A stretch of 64,000 nt of DNA, taken from contig NZ_JAINZZ010000026.1 of assembly GCF_019890725.1 (NCBI RefSeq), positions 1-64,000 on the forward strand. Direction: 5' to 3'. Shown in pieces: positions 27,139 to 34,343 of the stretch (positions within the stretch are counted from its first letter, which is position 1; each line of letters begins with the position of its first letter). Position numbers and translations under genes: made by a program. This DNA comes from Actinacidiphila acidipaludis (GTDB lineage Bacteria > Actinomycetota > Actinomycetes > Streptomycetales > Streptomycetaceae). The notes under the pieces are model-generated. The model saw nothing but the letters and a program-made list of their open reading frames with translations. It was not told the DNA's origin and did no database searches.

Positions 27139-27689
27139 CGGGTGTCCGCGGGACGCGCCCCCGGCGGGCGGGTGCCGATCTGCAGCAGGACGGGTTCCCG
27201 GTCGGCCGCCTCCGGCTCCTCGAACGTGACGGAGGTGATCTCGGGGGCGAAGCAGGCGAGGGCGTCCTCGATCCGTTCGCGGGCCGGGCCGGAGCCGCAG
27301 CCGCAGCCGCTCCCGGCCTCCTGCCGCAGCCGCAGCAGACCGGCGTCGGCGTCGAGCGCGGTCACCTCCGTGGCGGAGGCCTCGGCCGCTCGCAGCGCCC
27401 GCTGGACGCGCCGGGCGGTGTCGTCGGGGTGCAGGTCGTGCAGCACCAGCAGCCCGGCGGACATCTCGTCGTCCAGCAGGGCTTCGAGCGGTCCGCCGCT
27501 GCGGCCGGACAGGAGCGCGACCATCCGGGCCAGGCCGCTGCCGTAGAACTCCATCAACGCGCCGACCAGGTCCTCCGCGGTGCGGGCCACCGCCGGGTCG
27601 CCGTGGGCGGCGAGGTGCTCCAGGAGCTCCTCGACGCGGCGGGCGGTGGCCTCCGCGGGCCTGGCCTTCCTGGTGTCCGGTGCCGCCAT
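27135..27689 (-). CDS. NifU-like domain protein (hydrogenase accessory)
   Basis: A 184-residue protein with a helical N-terminal half (RRVEELLEHLAAHGDPAVAR, DLVGALMEFYGSGLARMVAL) and a C-terminal part resembling the NifU C-terminal Fe-S scaffold (RIEDALACFAPEITSVTFEE). The classical CxxC of NifU is not evident; instead there is SGCGCGSG near residue 135. Relatives in group 1h clusters are thought to help Fe-S or electron flow. The ATG overlaps the stop of the large subunit gene by one base (TGATG), indicating coupling. Confidence 0.82.
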   Translation of the reverse strand: MAAPDTRKARPAEATARRVEELLEHLAAHGDPAVARTAEDLVGALMEFYGSGLARMVALLSGRSGGPLEALLDDEMSAGLLVLHDLHPDDTARRVQRALRAAEASATEVTALDADAGLLRLRQEAGSGCGCGSGPARERIEDALACFAPEITSVTFEEPEAADREPVLLQIGTRPPGARPADTR

Positions 27690-29470
27690 CAGGCCAGGCC
27701 GCTCAGGCCGGTCGGCACGTGCATCTTCTCCACGGTCTTGCCGCCGCCCACGTACATGTGCACACCGCACGGCAGGCACGGGTCAAAACTGCGCACCGCC
27801 CGCATGATGTCGATGCCCTTGAAGTTCTCCGGAGAGTTCTCCTCGAAGATGGGGGTGTTCTGCACCGCGTCCTCGTAGGGGCCGGGCGTGCCGTAGCTGT
27901 CGCGGACGCTGGCGTTCCACGGGGTGGGCGGGTACGGGTGGTAGTTGGCGATCTTGCCGTCCCGGATGACCATGTGGTGCGAGAGCACGCCGCGCACCGC
28001 CTCGGTGAAGCCGCAGCCGATGCTCTCGTCCGGCACCTCGAACTTCTCCCAGGTCTGGGTGCGTCCGGCGCGCACCTCGGCGAGCGCCTGCTCGGTGAAG
28101 TGCAGGGCGCAGGCGGCCGCGTAGGCCTGGAAGTACGTGCGGGCCCGGTTGCGCTCCAGGGCGTTGCTCCACTGCGGGATCTTCCACTCGAAGGTGGTCT
28201 CCGGCTTGGTGAGCGACCGCGGCAGGTTGATGACGACGCTGTGGCCGGTGGCCTTGACGTAGCCGAAGTCGACCAGGCCGGACAGCGCGGTCGACCACAG
28301 ACGGGCGATCGGGCCGCCACCGGTGTCCAGCGCGAGGTGGTCCTTGCCGTCGAACCAGCGGGGGGACATGACCCAGCTGTACTTGTCGTCGAAGTCCCGC
28401 TTCTGCGGCGCCGGGATGGTGTGCTGGTTCCACGGGTGCCGGGGGTCCACCGGGTTGCCGAGCGGGTCGCGGGTGACGAACTGCTCCTGCCCCTCCCAGT
28501 CCTCGTAGTACGAGCTGCCGAGCAGGATGCGGATGCCGAGGTTGATCTGCGTCAGGTCGTTGGTGACCAGCTTCCCGTCCACGATGACGCCCGGGGTGAC
28601 GAACATCTTCCGTCCCCAGTCGGTCATGTTGCGGTAGGTGAAGTCGCAGTGCTCGGGGTCGTTGAGCGCGCCCCAGCAGCCCAGCAGCACCCGCCGGCGC
28701 CCGACCTCCTCGTAGCCGGGCAGGGCCTGGTAGAAGAAGTCGAAGAGGTCGTCGTGCAGCGGCACCACGCGCTTCATGAACTCCACGTAGCGCATGAGCC
28801 GGGTCAGGTAGTCGGTGAGCAGCTGGACCGAGGCGACCGTGCCGACGCCGCCCGCGTACAGCGTGGACGGGTGCACATGGCGCCCCTCCATCAGGCAGAA
28901 CATCTCCCGCGTGTAGCGGCTCACCTGGAGCGCCTCGCGGTAGAACTCGCCCTCCAGCGGGTTGAGCGAGCGCATGATGTCGGCGATCGTCTTGTAGCCG
29001 TGCTCGGCGGCGTGCGGCGCCTCGGTGCGCTCGGCCTGCTCGAGGACGCCGGGGTTGGTCTCGCGGACCATCTTCTCGCAGTAGTCGACCCCGACCAGGT
29101 TCTCCTGGAAGATGTTGTGGTCGAACATGTACTCTGCGGCCTCGCCGAGGTTGATCACCCACTCGCCGAGGTGCGGCGGCTTCACGCCGTACGCCATGTT
29201 CTGCGCGTACACCGAACAGGTGGCGTGGTTGTCGCCGCAGATGCCGCAGATGCGGCTGGTGATGAAGTGCGCGTCGCGCGGGTCCTTGCCGCGCATGAAG
29301 ACGCTGTAGCCGCGGAAGACCGACGAGGTGCTGTAGCACTCGGCGACCCGCTTCTGCTTGAAGTCGATCTTCGTGTGGATGCCGAGGCTGCCCACGATCC
29401 GGGTGATCGGGTCCCAGGACATCTCCATCAGGCCGCTGCCGTCTGCCGCGGCCGTGGGCGTGGGTGCCAT
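27689..29470 (-). CDS. hhyL: [NiFe]-hydrogenase large subunit, group 1h (actinobacterial)
   Basis: This 593-residue catalytic subunit holds the NiFe(CN)2CO site that splits H2. The two Cys pairs are visible: SRICGICGDNHATCSV (about residues 72-87) and FDPCLPCGVHMYVGGG (about 561-576). A 20-odd residue tail after the final His, ending TGLSGLA, is the peptide removed by the maturation protease. The motif wording and the accessory gene set place it in group 1h, the oxygen-tolerant, high-affinity type that oxidises atmospheric H2 during starvation and sporulation. The small subunit gene ends 56 bases upstream. Confidence 0.96.
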   Translation of the reverse strand: MAPTPTAAADGSGLMEMSWDPITRIVGSLGIHTKIDFKQKRVAECYSTSSVFRGYSVFMRGKDPRDAHFITSRICGICGDNHATCSVYAQNMAYGVKPPHLGEWVINLGEAAEYMFDHNIFQENLVGVDYCEKMVRETNPGVLEQAERTEAPHAAEHGYKTIADIMRSLNPLEGEFYREALQVSRYTREMFCLMEGRHVHPSTLYAGGVGTVASVQLLTDYLTRLMRYVEFMKRVVPLHDDLFDFFYQALPGYEEVGRRRVLLGCWGALNDPEHCDFTYRNMTDWGRKMFVTPGVIVDGKLVTNDLTQINLGIRILLGSSYYEDWEGQEQFVTRDPLGNPVDPRHPWNQHTIPAPQKRDFDDKYSWVMSPRWFDGKDHLALDTGGGPIARLWSTALSGLVDFGYVKATGHSVVINLPRSLTKPETTFEWKIPQWSNALERNRARTYFQAYAAACALHFTEQALAEVRAGRTQTWEKFEVPDESIGCGFTEAVRGVLSHHMVIRDGKIANYHPYPPTPWNASVRDSYGTPGPYEDAVQNTPIFEENSPENFKGIDIMRAVRSFDPCLPCGVHMYVGGGKTVEKMHVPTGLSGLA

Positions 29471-29526
29471 CGTCAGTGCCGTGCCCTTCGTCGTGTGGGG
29501 TGGTGGGGGGTGTCAGCGGGGCTGGG

Positions 29527-30618
29527 TCACCAGGGCTTGCTGTAACCGGTGGTCAGTTCGCGGCCGGTGTGGCGCCACTTGGGCTCCTGGTCGACCGTCT
29601 TCGCGGTGATGCCGCGCAGCCTGCGGATCACCGTTCCGTACAGGCCGCTGGCGGTGCTGGAGATCCGGGCACCGGGCGGCTCGTCCATGAACGGCATGAA
29701 CATGTCGGGGAAGCCGGGCATGGTGCAGGCGATGCAGATGCCGCCGACGTTGGGGCAGCCGCCGATGCCGTCCATCCAGCCGCGCTTGGGCACATTGCAC
29801 TTCACCACCGGTCCCCAGCAGCCCAGCTTCACCAGGCACTTGGGCGAGTCGTAGGTGGTGGCGAAGTCGCCCTGCTCGTAGTAGCCGGCCCGGTCGCAGC
29901 CCTCGTGGACGGTGGCGCCGAACAGCCAGGTCGGCCGCAGCTTGTCGTCCAGCGGGATCATCGGGGCGGACCCGGCGGCCTGGTACAGCAGGTACGTCAG
30001 GGTCTCGGCGAAGTTGTCCGGCTGGATCGGGCAGCCCGGCACGCAGACGATCGGGATGCCCGCCGAGGACTTCCAGTCCCAGCCGAGGTAGTCGGGCACG
30101 CCCATGGCGCCGGTGGGGTTGCCCTCCATGGCGTGGATGCCGCCGTAGGTGGCGCAGGTGCCGATGGCGACGACGGCCAGGGCCTTGGGGGCGAGCCGGT
30201 CGATCCACTCGCTGGTGGTGATCGGCTGGCCGGTCTCCGGGTTGTCGCCGAAGCCGCACCAGTAGCCCTCGGCCTTGATCGCCTCGTTCGGGATCGAGCC
30301 CTCGACGACCAGCACGAACGGGTCGATCTCGCCGCGCTCGGCCTTGAAGAACCACTCGATGAAGGCGTCGGCGCCCTGCACCGGCCCGCACTCGAAGTCG
30401 ATCAGCGGCCAGTGGACTTGGATCTTGGGCAGGCCGGGCAGGCCCTGCAGCGCGATCTCCTCGATGCTGGGCAGTGTCGCCGCGGTCAGCGAGACGGAGT
30501 CCCCGTCGCAGCTGAGCCCGGCGTTGATCCAGAGGATGTGGATCGGGTCCTGGTCGTCGGCCGCGCTACCCGGGCCACCGACGGCGCCGGACTGCGTGGC
30601 CGAGTTCGCATCCGCCAT
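29527..30618 (-). CDS. hhyS: [NiFe]-hydrogenase small subunit, group 1h, with Asp-ligated proximal cluster
   Basis: The 363-residue Fe-S subunit relays electrons from the active site. The first proximal-cluster motif reads NAGLSCDGDSVSLTAA (about residue 35). Where standard hydrogenases have CxGC, this has CDGD, so an Asp replaces one Cys; this substitution was seen in the crystal structure of the Ralstonia actinobacterial-type enzyme. Other cluster motifs are GTCATYGG, VPGCPIQPDN, HEGCDRAGYYEQGDF, CLVKLGCWGPVVKCNV and GGCPNVGGICIACTMPGFPD. There is no Tat signal peptide and no C-terminal anchor helix, unlike exported group 1 enzymes. AGGAGGC precedes the ATG. Confidence 0.96.
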   Translation of the reverse strand: MADANSATQSGAVGGPGSAADDQDPIHILWINAGLSCDGDSVSLTAATLPSIEEIALQGLPGLPKIQVHWPLIDFECGPVQGADAFIEWFFKAERGEIDPFVLVVEGSIPNEAIKAEGYWCGFGDNPETGQPITTSEWIDRLAPKALAVVAIGTCATYGGIHAMEGNPTGAMGVPDYLGWDWKSSAGIPIVCVPGCPIQPDNFAETLTYLLYQAAGSAPMIPLDDKLRPTWLFGATVHEGCDRAGYYEQGDFATTYDSPKCLVKLGCWGPVVKCNVPKRGWMDGIGGCPNVGGICIACTMPGFPDMFMPFMDEPPGARISSTASGLYGTVIRRLRGITAKTVDQEPKWRHTGRELTTGYSKPW

Positions 30619-30931
30619 CGATGCCTCCTGGGTGCAGTGATCGACATACGCCAGAAAACGGCGTCCGGTTCCTGCGTACCGTGCGCCGCGCCGTCACACG
30701 ACGTGGAAGGCGACCATCGGGGTGAGCGGGACAGGGCCGACCGGGGAGCCGCGCGCACGGCGCGTGAGGCCGACCGGAGGGCACCGCGGATCCGGCCGCG
30801 CGGCACGGGGTCCGGCCGGGCGGCACGGGGGATTCCGGGCCGCCGGCCCCGGGCTCCCGGGCCGGCGGTCCGGACGGTACGTGTACGGCGTTCGGCGCTC
30901 CGGCGCTCCGGCGCTTCCGGTCCCTCGGCGG
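30619..30931. promoter_or_regulatory. Intergenic region with hydrogenase promoter
   Basis: This 313-bp gap must hold the promoter of the hydrogenase operon (minus strand). About 55 bases upstream of the small-subunit start the minus strand reads GGAAC, then 17 bases, then CGTAT. This resembles an ECF sigma promoter and would explain stress or starvation expression, but it is a weak call. The hypX terminator occupies 30840-30868. No coding sequence is credible in the rest. Confidence 0.4.
30840..30868. terminator. Terminator after hypX
   Basis: A very GC-rich hairpin (arms 30840-30853 and 30856-30868, one bulged C) lies 64 bases past the hypX stop on the minus strand, upstream of the hydrogenase promoter region. 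Confidence 0.7.
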
Positions 30932-32641
30932 TCAGCCGCGCGCGGCGGCCAGGGCCCGCAGATGCTCCGGAGTGGCGGCCGGAGTCTCCTTGTGCACGAA
31001 GGCCCTCCGCAGCGCGTGGTACGGGTGCCCGGGGTCGAAGAAGATCGCGTGCATCCGCGCCAGCTCCTCCTCCCGGTAGGCCGACAGCGGCTTGGCCTGC
31101 TCCCGGCGGTCCAGGTCGTCCTTCTTGGCGGCGATCCGGGCCTGCACCCCGGCGGTGGCCGCCCAGCGCGTCGCCAGGTCCACCACCTGGAGGGCGAAGC
31201 CCTCGGCGGGCGTGGGCAGCACCCGGTCGACCAGTCCGATCCGCTCGCCCTGTTCGGCGCTCACCGGCAGGGCCTGCCCGGTCAGCGCCGTCGCGACGCC
31301 CTCGCCCACCCGGCGGGGCAGCGAGTACGTCCAGAACTCCGAGCCGTACAGGCCCATCAGCCGGTAGTGCGGGTTGAGCACCGTGCCGGCCCTGCACCAG
31401 ACCTCGTCGGCGGCCAGCGCGAGCATGACCCCGCCGGCCGCGGCGTTGCCGCCCACGGCGGCGACCACCACCCGGTCGGTCGTGGTGAGCACCGCCTGCA
31501 CGAGGTCGTCGATGGCGTTGATGTTGGCCCAGGACTCGGCGGCCGGGTCAGGCGCGGCCTCGATGACGTTGAGATGGATGCCGTTGGAGAAGAAGTCCCG
31601 CTCCCCGCCGAGCACCAGGACGGCGGTCGGACGGGCGCACGCCTCGCGGTAGGCGGCCAGCAGCCGGCGGCACTGGCCGGTGCTCATCGCCCCGCCGGGG
31701 AACGTGAACGACAGGAACCCCGTGGCGCCGATCTCGCGGTACCGGATGTCGCTCCACTCGCGGCGGCCCGGACCCCAGTGCGGGGGCGGGGGTACCTCGG
31801 GGACACCCGCGAGCCGCTCGCCGAGGGCGGTGACCGCGGGCAGCGCGTAGGTGCGCGGGCCGCCCGGCCGGCGGCGCGGGCGCAGTTGGGGGATCCACAC
31901 GGCGCCGTCGGCGGTCGCCCGGCAGATCGCGCCGGCCCGGGTGGCCACCACCTCCCCCGGCCTGCCGCCCAGGCCGTGCGCGCGGTGCCCGCCGTGCAGG
32001 AACCACTCCGCGCCCAACAGCTCGTCCAGCACGCCCGGTTGGGAGTCGGCGGCGCGCAGGGTGCGCAGCACGGTCTCGGTCGGGTCGCTCTCCCAGCGGA
32101 TGCGCCGGTCGCTCTGACGCATCGGCGGCCGGGTGCGGACGGCCGCCCGCACCTCCGGTTCGTCCTGCGAGCGGGGGGTGTGACTGCCCGACGCGAACCG
32201 GGCGACCGCCAGCAGCACGGCCTCCAGGGCGGCGTCGGCGATCTCGTTGCGGTACAGGTCGCTCTTGCCGCGGGCGGCCAGCGGGCAGGGCACGGACGCC
32301 CACACCGGGCCCGCGTCCATCTCGGCCTCCGCCTGCAGGACGGTCACCCCCCAGCTGCGGGCGCCGTCGCGGACCGCCCAGTCCAGCGACGACGGCCCGC
32401 GGTCGCCCAGCGGACCGGGGTGCACGACCAGGCAGGTGACCGCCTCCCACACCTCGCGCGGGATCGCGGACGTGAGCATCGGCGCGACGACGAGGTCGGG
32501 CGCGTCGCGCAGCACGGCCTCCCGCACCTGGTCGTCACCGAGCGCCAACTCGACGCCGACGCTGTGGCCGCGGTCCCGCAGGGCGGTGAACACGCGCTGG
32601 GTGAGGCTGTTGAACGCTGTCGCGACAAGAAGGATCTTCAC
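30932..32641 (-). CDS. hypX: Hydrogenase maturation protein HypX (CO-synthesising)
   Basis: HypX forms the CO ligand of the [NiFe] site from formyl-tetrahydrofolate under aerobic conditions. The 569-residue product shows both expected halves: an N-terminal formyltransferase-like domain (VKILLVATAFNSLTQRVF, CLVVHPGPLGDRGPSSLDWA near residue 70) and a C-terminal enoyl-CoA hydratase/isomerase fold (GFLSFTFPGGAMSTGQ, FFSNGIHLNVIEAAPDP, AAVGGNAAAGGVMLALAADE). The GTG at 32641 has GGAGGAAG at 8 bases; a longer frame from 32740 is unlikely. Its position directly upstream of the hydrogenase operon fits an enzyme that works in air. Confidence 0.94.
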   Translation of the reverse strand: MKILLVATAFNSLTQRVFTALRDRGHSVGVELALGDDQVREAVLRDAPDLVVAPMLTSAIPREVWEAVTCLVVHPGPLGDRGPSSLDWAVRDGARSWGVTVLQAEAEMDAGPVWASVPCPLAARGKSDLYRNEIADAALEAVLLAVARFASGSHTPRSQDEPEVRAAVRTRPPMRQSDRRIRWESDPTETVLRTLRAADSQPGVLDELLGAEWFLHGGHRAHGLGGRPGEVVATRAGAICRATADGAVWIPQLRPRRRPGGPRTYALPAVTALGERLAGVPEVPPPPHWGPGRREWSDIRYREIGATGFLSFTFPGGAMSTGQCRRLLAAYREACARPTAVLVLGGERDFFSNGIHLNVIEAAPDPAAESWANINAIDDLVQAVLTTTDRVVVAAVGGNAAAGGVMLALAADEVWCRAGTVLNPHYRLMGLYGSEFWTYSLPRRVGEGVATALTGQALPVSAEQGERIGLVDRVLPTPAEGFALQVVDLATRWAATAGVQARIAAKKDDLDRREQAKPLSAYREEELARMHAIFFDPGHPYHALRRAFVHKETPAATPEHLRALAAARG

Positions 32642-32767
32642 CTGGTTCTTCCTCCCGGACCCCCGCCGCGGGGGCGCTGAACTCGACAGCCACCGAGCAT
32701 GGCCCCGGGCCCGGCAGCGGCCCCGGAGCCTCGCGGTCACGTCACCCGATCGCTCAGGTGGACGGGA

Positions 32768-34000
32768 CTAGAACGGCGCATCGGCCGGGTCCCACAGGGC
32801 GGTTCGGTGGGCGGCGACCAGGGCGCGGATCCGGTCGGTGATCTCCCCGGCCGGCCGCGGGTCCAGCCGCCGGCCGTCCCGCAGCCGCAGCGCGACGAGT
32901 CCGCGGGCCGCCTCCCTCGCGCCGATCACCGCCTGGTAGGGCACCAGCCGGGCGTCCCGGATCCGGGCGCCGAGACTGCCCTGCCCCGCTCCGGCGACCT
33001 CGGCGCGCAGGCCGGCGTCCGCACAGCGGCGGGCGAGGGCCTCGGCCTCCGGGAGTTCGGCGTCGGACACCGGGAGGACCACCAGCTGGGTCGGCGCGAG
33101 CCAGGCGGGGAAGGCGCCGCCGTGCTCCTCGATCAGCTGGGCGACGGCCCGCTCCACGCTGCCGATGATGCTGCGGTGGACCATCACCGGGCGGTGCCGT
33201 TCGCCGTCCGCGCCGGTGTACCGCAGGCCGAACCGCTCCGGCTGGTGGAAGTCGACTTGCACGGTGGACAGGGTGGACTCCCGGCCCGCTTGGTCGCTCA
33301 CCTGGACGTCGATCTTGGGACCGTAGAACGCGGCCTCCCCCTCGGCCGCCTCGCAGGGGACTCCGGAGCGGTCGAGCACGGCGGTCAGGAGCGCGGTGGC
33401 CCGCCGCCACTTCTCCGGATCGGCCACGTACTTGCCGCCGGGTCCCGGCAGCGAGAGACGGTAGCGGGCCGCGGTGATGCCGAGCGCCGCGTACGCGTCG
33501 CGGATCATCTCCAGTGCGGCGTGCGCCTCGTCGGCGACCTGGTCAAGGGTGCAGAAGATGTGCGCGTCGTTGAGCTGGATGGCCCGGACCCGGGTGAGCC
33601 CGCCGAGGACGCCGGACAGCTCCGAGCGGTACATCCCGCCCAGTTCCGCGATGCGCAGGGGCAGTTCGCGGTAACTGCGCCCGCGGGAGCGGTAGATCAG
33701 GGCGTGGTGCGGGCACAGGCTGGGCCGCAGCACCACCTGCTCGCCGCCGACTTCCATCGGCGGGAACATGTCGTCGCTGTAGTGGTCCCAGTGCCCGGAG
33801 ATCTCGTACAGCTCGCGCTTGCCGAGCACCGGCGAGTACACGTGCCGGTAGCCGGCGCGGCGTTCGGCGCCGCGGACGTACTCCTCGAGGACGTGCCGGA
33901 CGGTGGCGCCGTCCGGGAGCCAGAAGGGCAGTCCGGCGCCGATCAGCGGGTCGGTGCCGAACAGGTCCAGGTCGCGGCCGATTCTGCGGTGGTCGTGCAT
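32768..34000 (-). CDS. Short threonyl-tRNA synthetase lacking TGS and editing domains
   Basis: This 410-residue protein contains only the class II catalytic core and anticodon-binding domain of ThrRS; a full bacterial ThrRS is about 640-660 residues. Motif 2 is in YRSELSGVLGGLTRVRAIQL then NDAHIFC (about residues 123-150), and motif 3 in VMVHRSIIGSVERAVAQLIE (about 270). The likely zinc ligands are kept: Cys in LCPHHALIY, His in NDAHIFC, His in VMVHRSIIGS. The N-terminal TGS and editing domains are absent, so mis-charged Ser cannot be removed in cis. It may be a housekeeping backup or a drug-resistant copy (borrelidin, obafluorin). The ATG has GTGAGGAG upstream and is preceded by an attenuator-like leader. 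Confidence 0.92.
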   Translation of the reverse strand: MHDHRRIGRDLDLFGTDPLIGAGLPFWLPDGATVRHVLEEYVRGAERRAGYRHVYSPVLGKRELYEISGHWDHYSDDMFPPMEVGGEQVVLRPSLCPHHALIYRSRGRSYRELPLRIAELGGMYRSELSGVLGGLTRVRAIQLNDAHIFCTLDQVADEAHAALEMIRDAYAALGITAARYRLSLPGPGGKYVADPEKWRRATALLTAVLDRSGVPCEAAEGEAAFYGPKIDVQVSDQAGRESTLSTVQVDFHQPERFGLRYTGADGERHRPVMVHRSIIGSVERAVAQLIEEHGGAFPAWLAPTQLVVLPVSDAELPEAEALARRCADAGLRAEVAGAGQGSLGARIRDARLVPYQAVIGAREAARGLVALRLRDGRRLDPRPAGEITDRIRALVAAHRTALWDPADAPF

Positions 34001-34037
34001 GGCGGTCTCCTCACGGGGTGGGCGAGTGACCGCACGG

Positions 34038-34069
34038 CGAAGCCCCGGGGCACTCGCCCCGGGGCTTCG
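34038..34069 (-). terminator. Attenuator hairpin between Thr leader peptide and ThrRS gene
   Basis: A perfect 14-bp stem (34038-34051 with 34056-34069) and a 4-base loop lie 12 bases after the leader peptide stop and 37 bases before the ThrRS start. No T-run follows. Position and strength fit a transcription attenuator. Confidence 0.8.
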
Positions 34070-34081
34070 GACAGACACAGG

Positions 34082-34132
34082 TCAGCGCGCCGGGACGTAC
34101 TCCGGCGTCGTCGTCATGGCGGCACGCTTCAT
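34082..34132 (-). CDS. Threonine-rich leader peptide of the ThrRS gene
   Basis: A 16-codon ORF reads MKRAAMTTTPEYVPAR and stops 12 bases before a strong hairpin. Three consecutive ACG Thr codons sit in its middle; with scarce charged tRNA-Thr a ribosome would stall there. This is the arrangement of classical amino-acid attenuation: regulatory codons, hairpin, then a ThrRS gene. A -10-like TAGCGT lies 7 bases before the ATG, so the message may begin at the start codon (leaderless). Translation could alternatively start at the second ATG (34117), directly before the Thr codons. Expression is not proven, but the match of codon identity to the downstream gene is hard to explain by chance. Confidence 0.78.
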   Translation of the reverse strand: MKRAAMTTTPEYVPAR

Positions 34133-34139
34133 GGCGGCG

Positions 34140-34145
34140 ACGCTA
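34140..34145 (-). promoter_or_regulatory. Probable -10 element for the Thr leader/ThrRS transcript
   Basis: TAGCGT on the minus strand ends 7 bases before the leader-peptide ATG. No clear -35 box is seen, which is common in Streptomyces. Confidence 0.45.
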
Positions 34146-34253
34146 ACAGGGCCCGGTGCGGCCCGCACCGGCTTTTCCGGCGCCCCATCCGGCACACCGA
34201 TCACACCCGGGATATGGACACACCGCCCCGGCTGTGCTGTCATGCCTGACGCA

Positions 34254-34281
34254 GCCTGCTTTGCATCGTTGCAAGGCAGGC
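34254..34281. promoter_or_regulatory. Imperfect palindrome upstream of the sialidase-like gene
   Basis: GCCTGCTTTGCA (34254-34265) and TGCAAGGCAGGC (34270-34281) form a 12-bp inverted repeat with one mismatch and a 4-base spacer. It lies 62 bases before the start of the secreted glycosidase-like gene. It looks like a regulator site or a leader hairpin. Confidence 0.45.
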
Positions 34282-34343
34282 AGGAGTGCCCCGCCCACCC
34301 TTGCGCACACCGCGTCCTCGTTCCCCCACCGCGGAAGGCCTCG

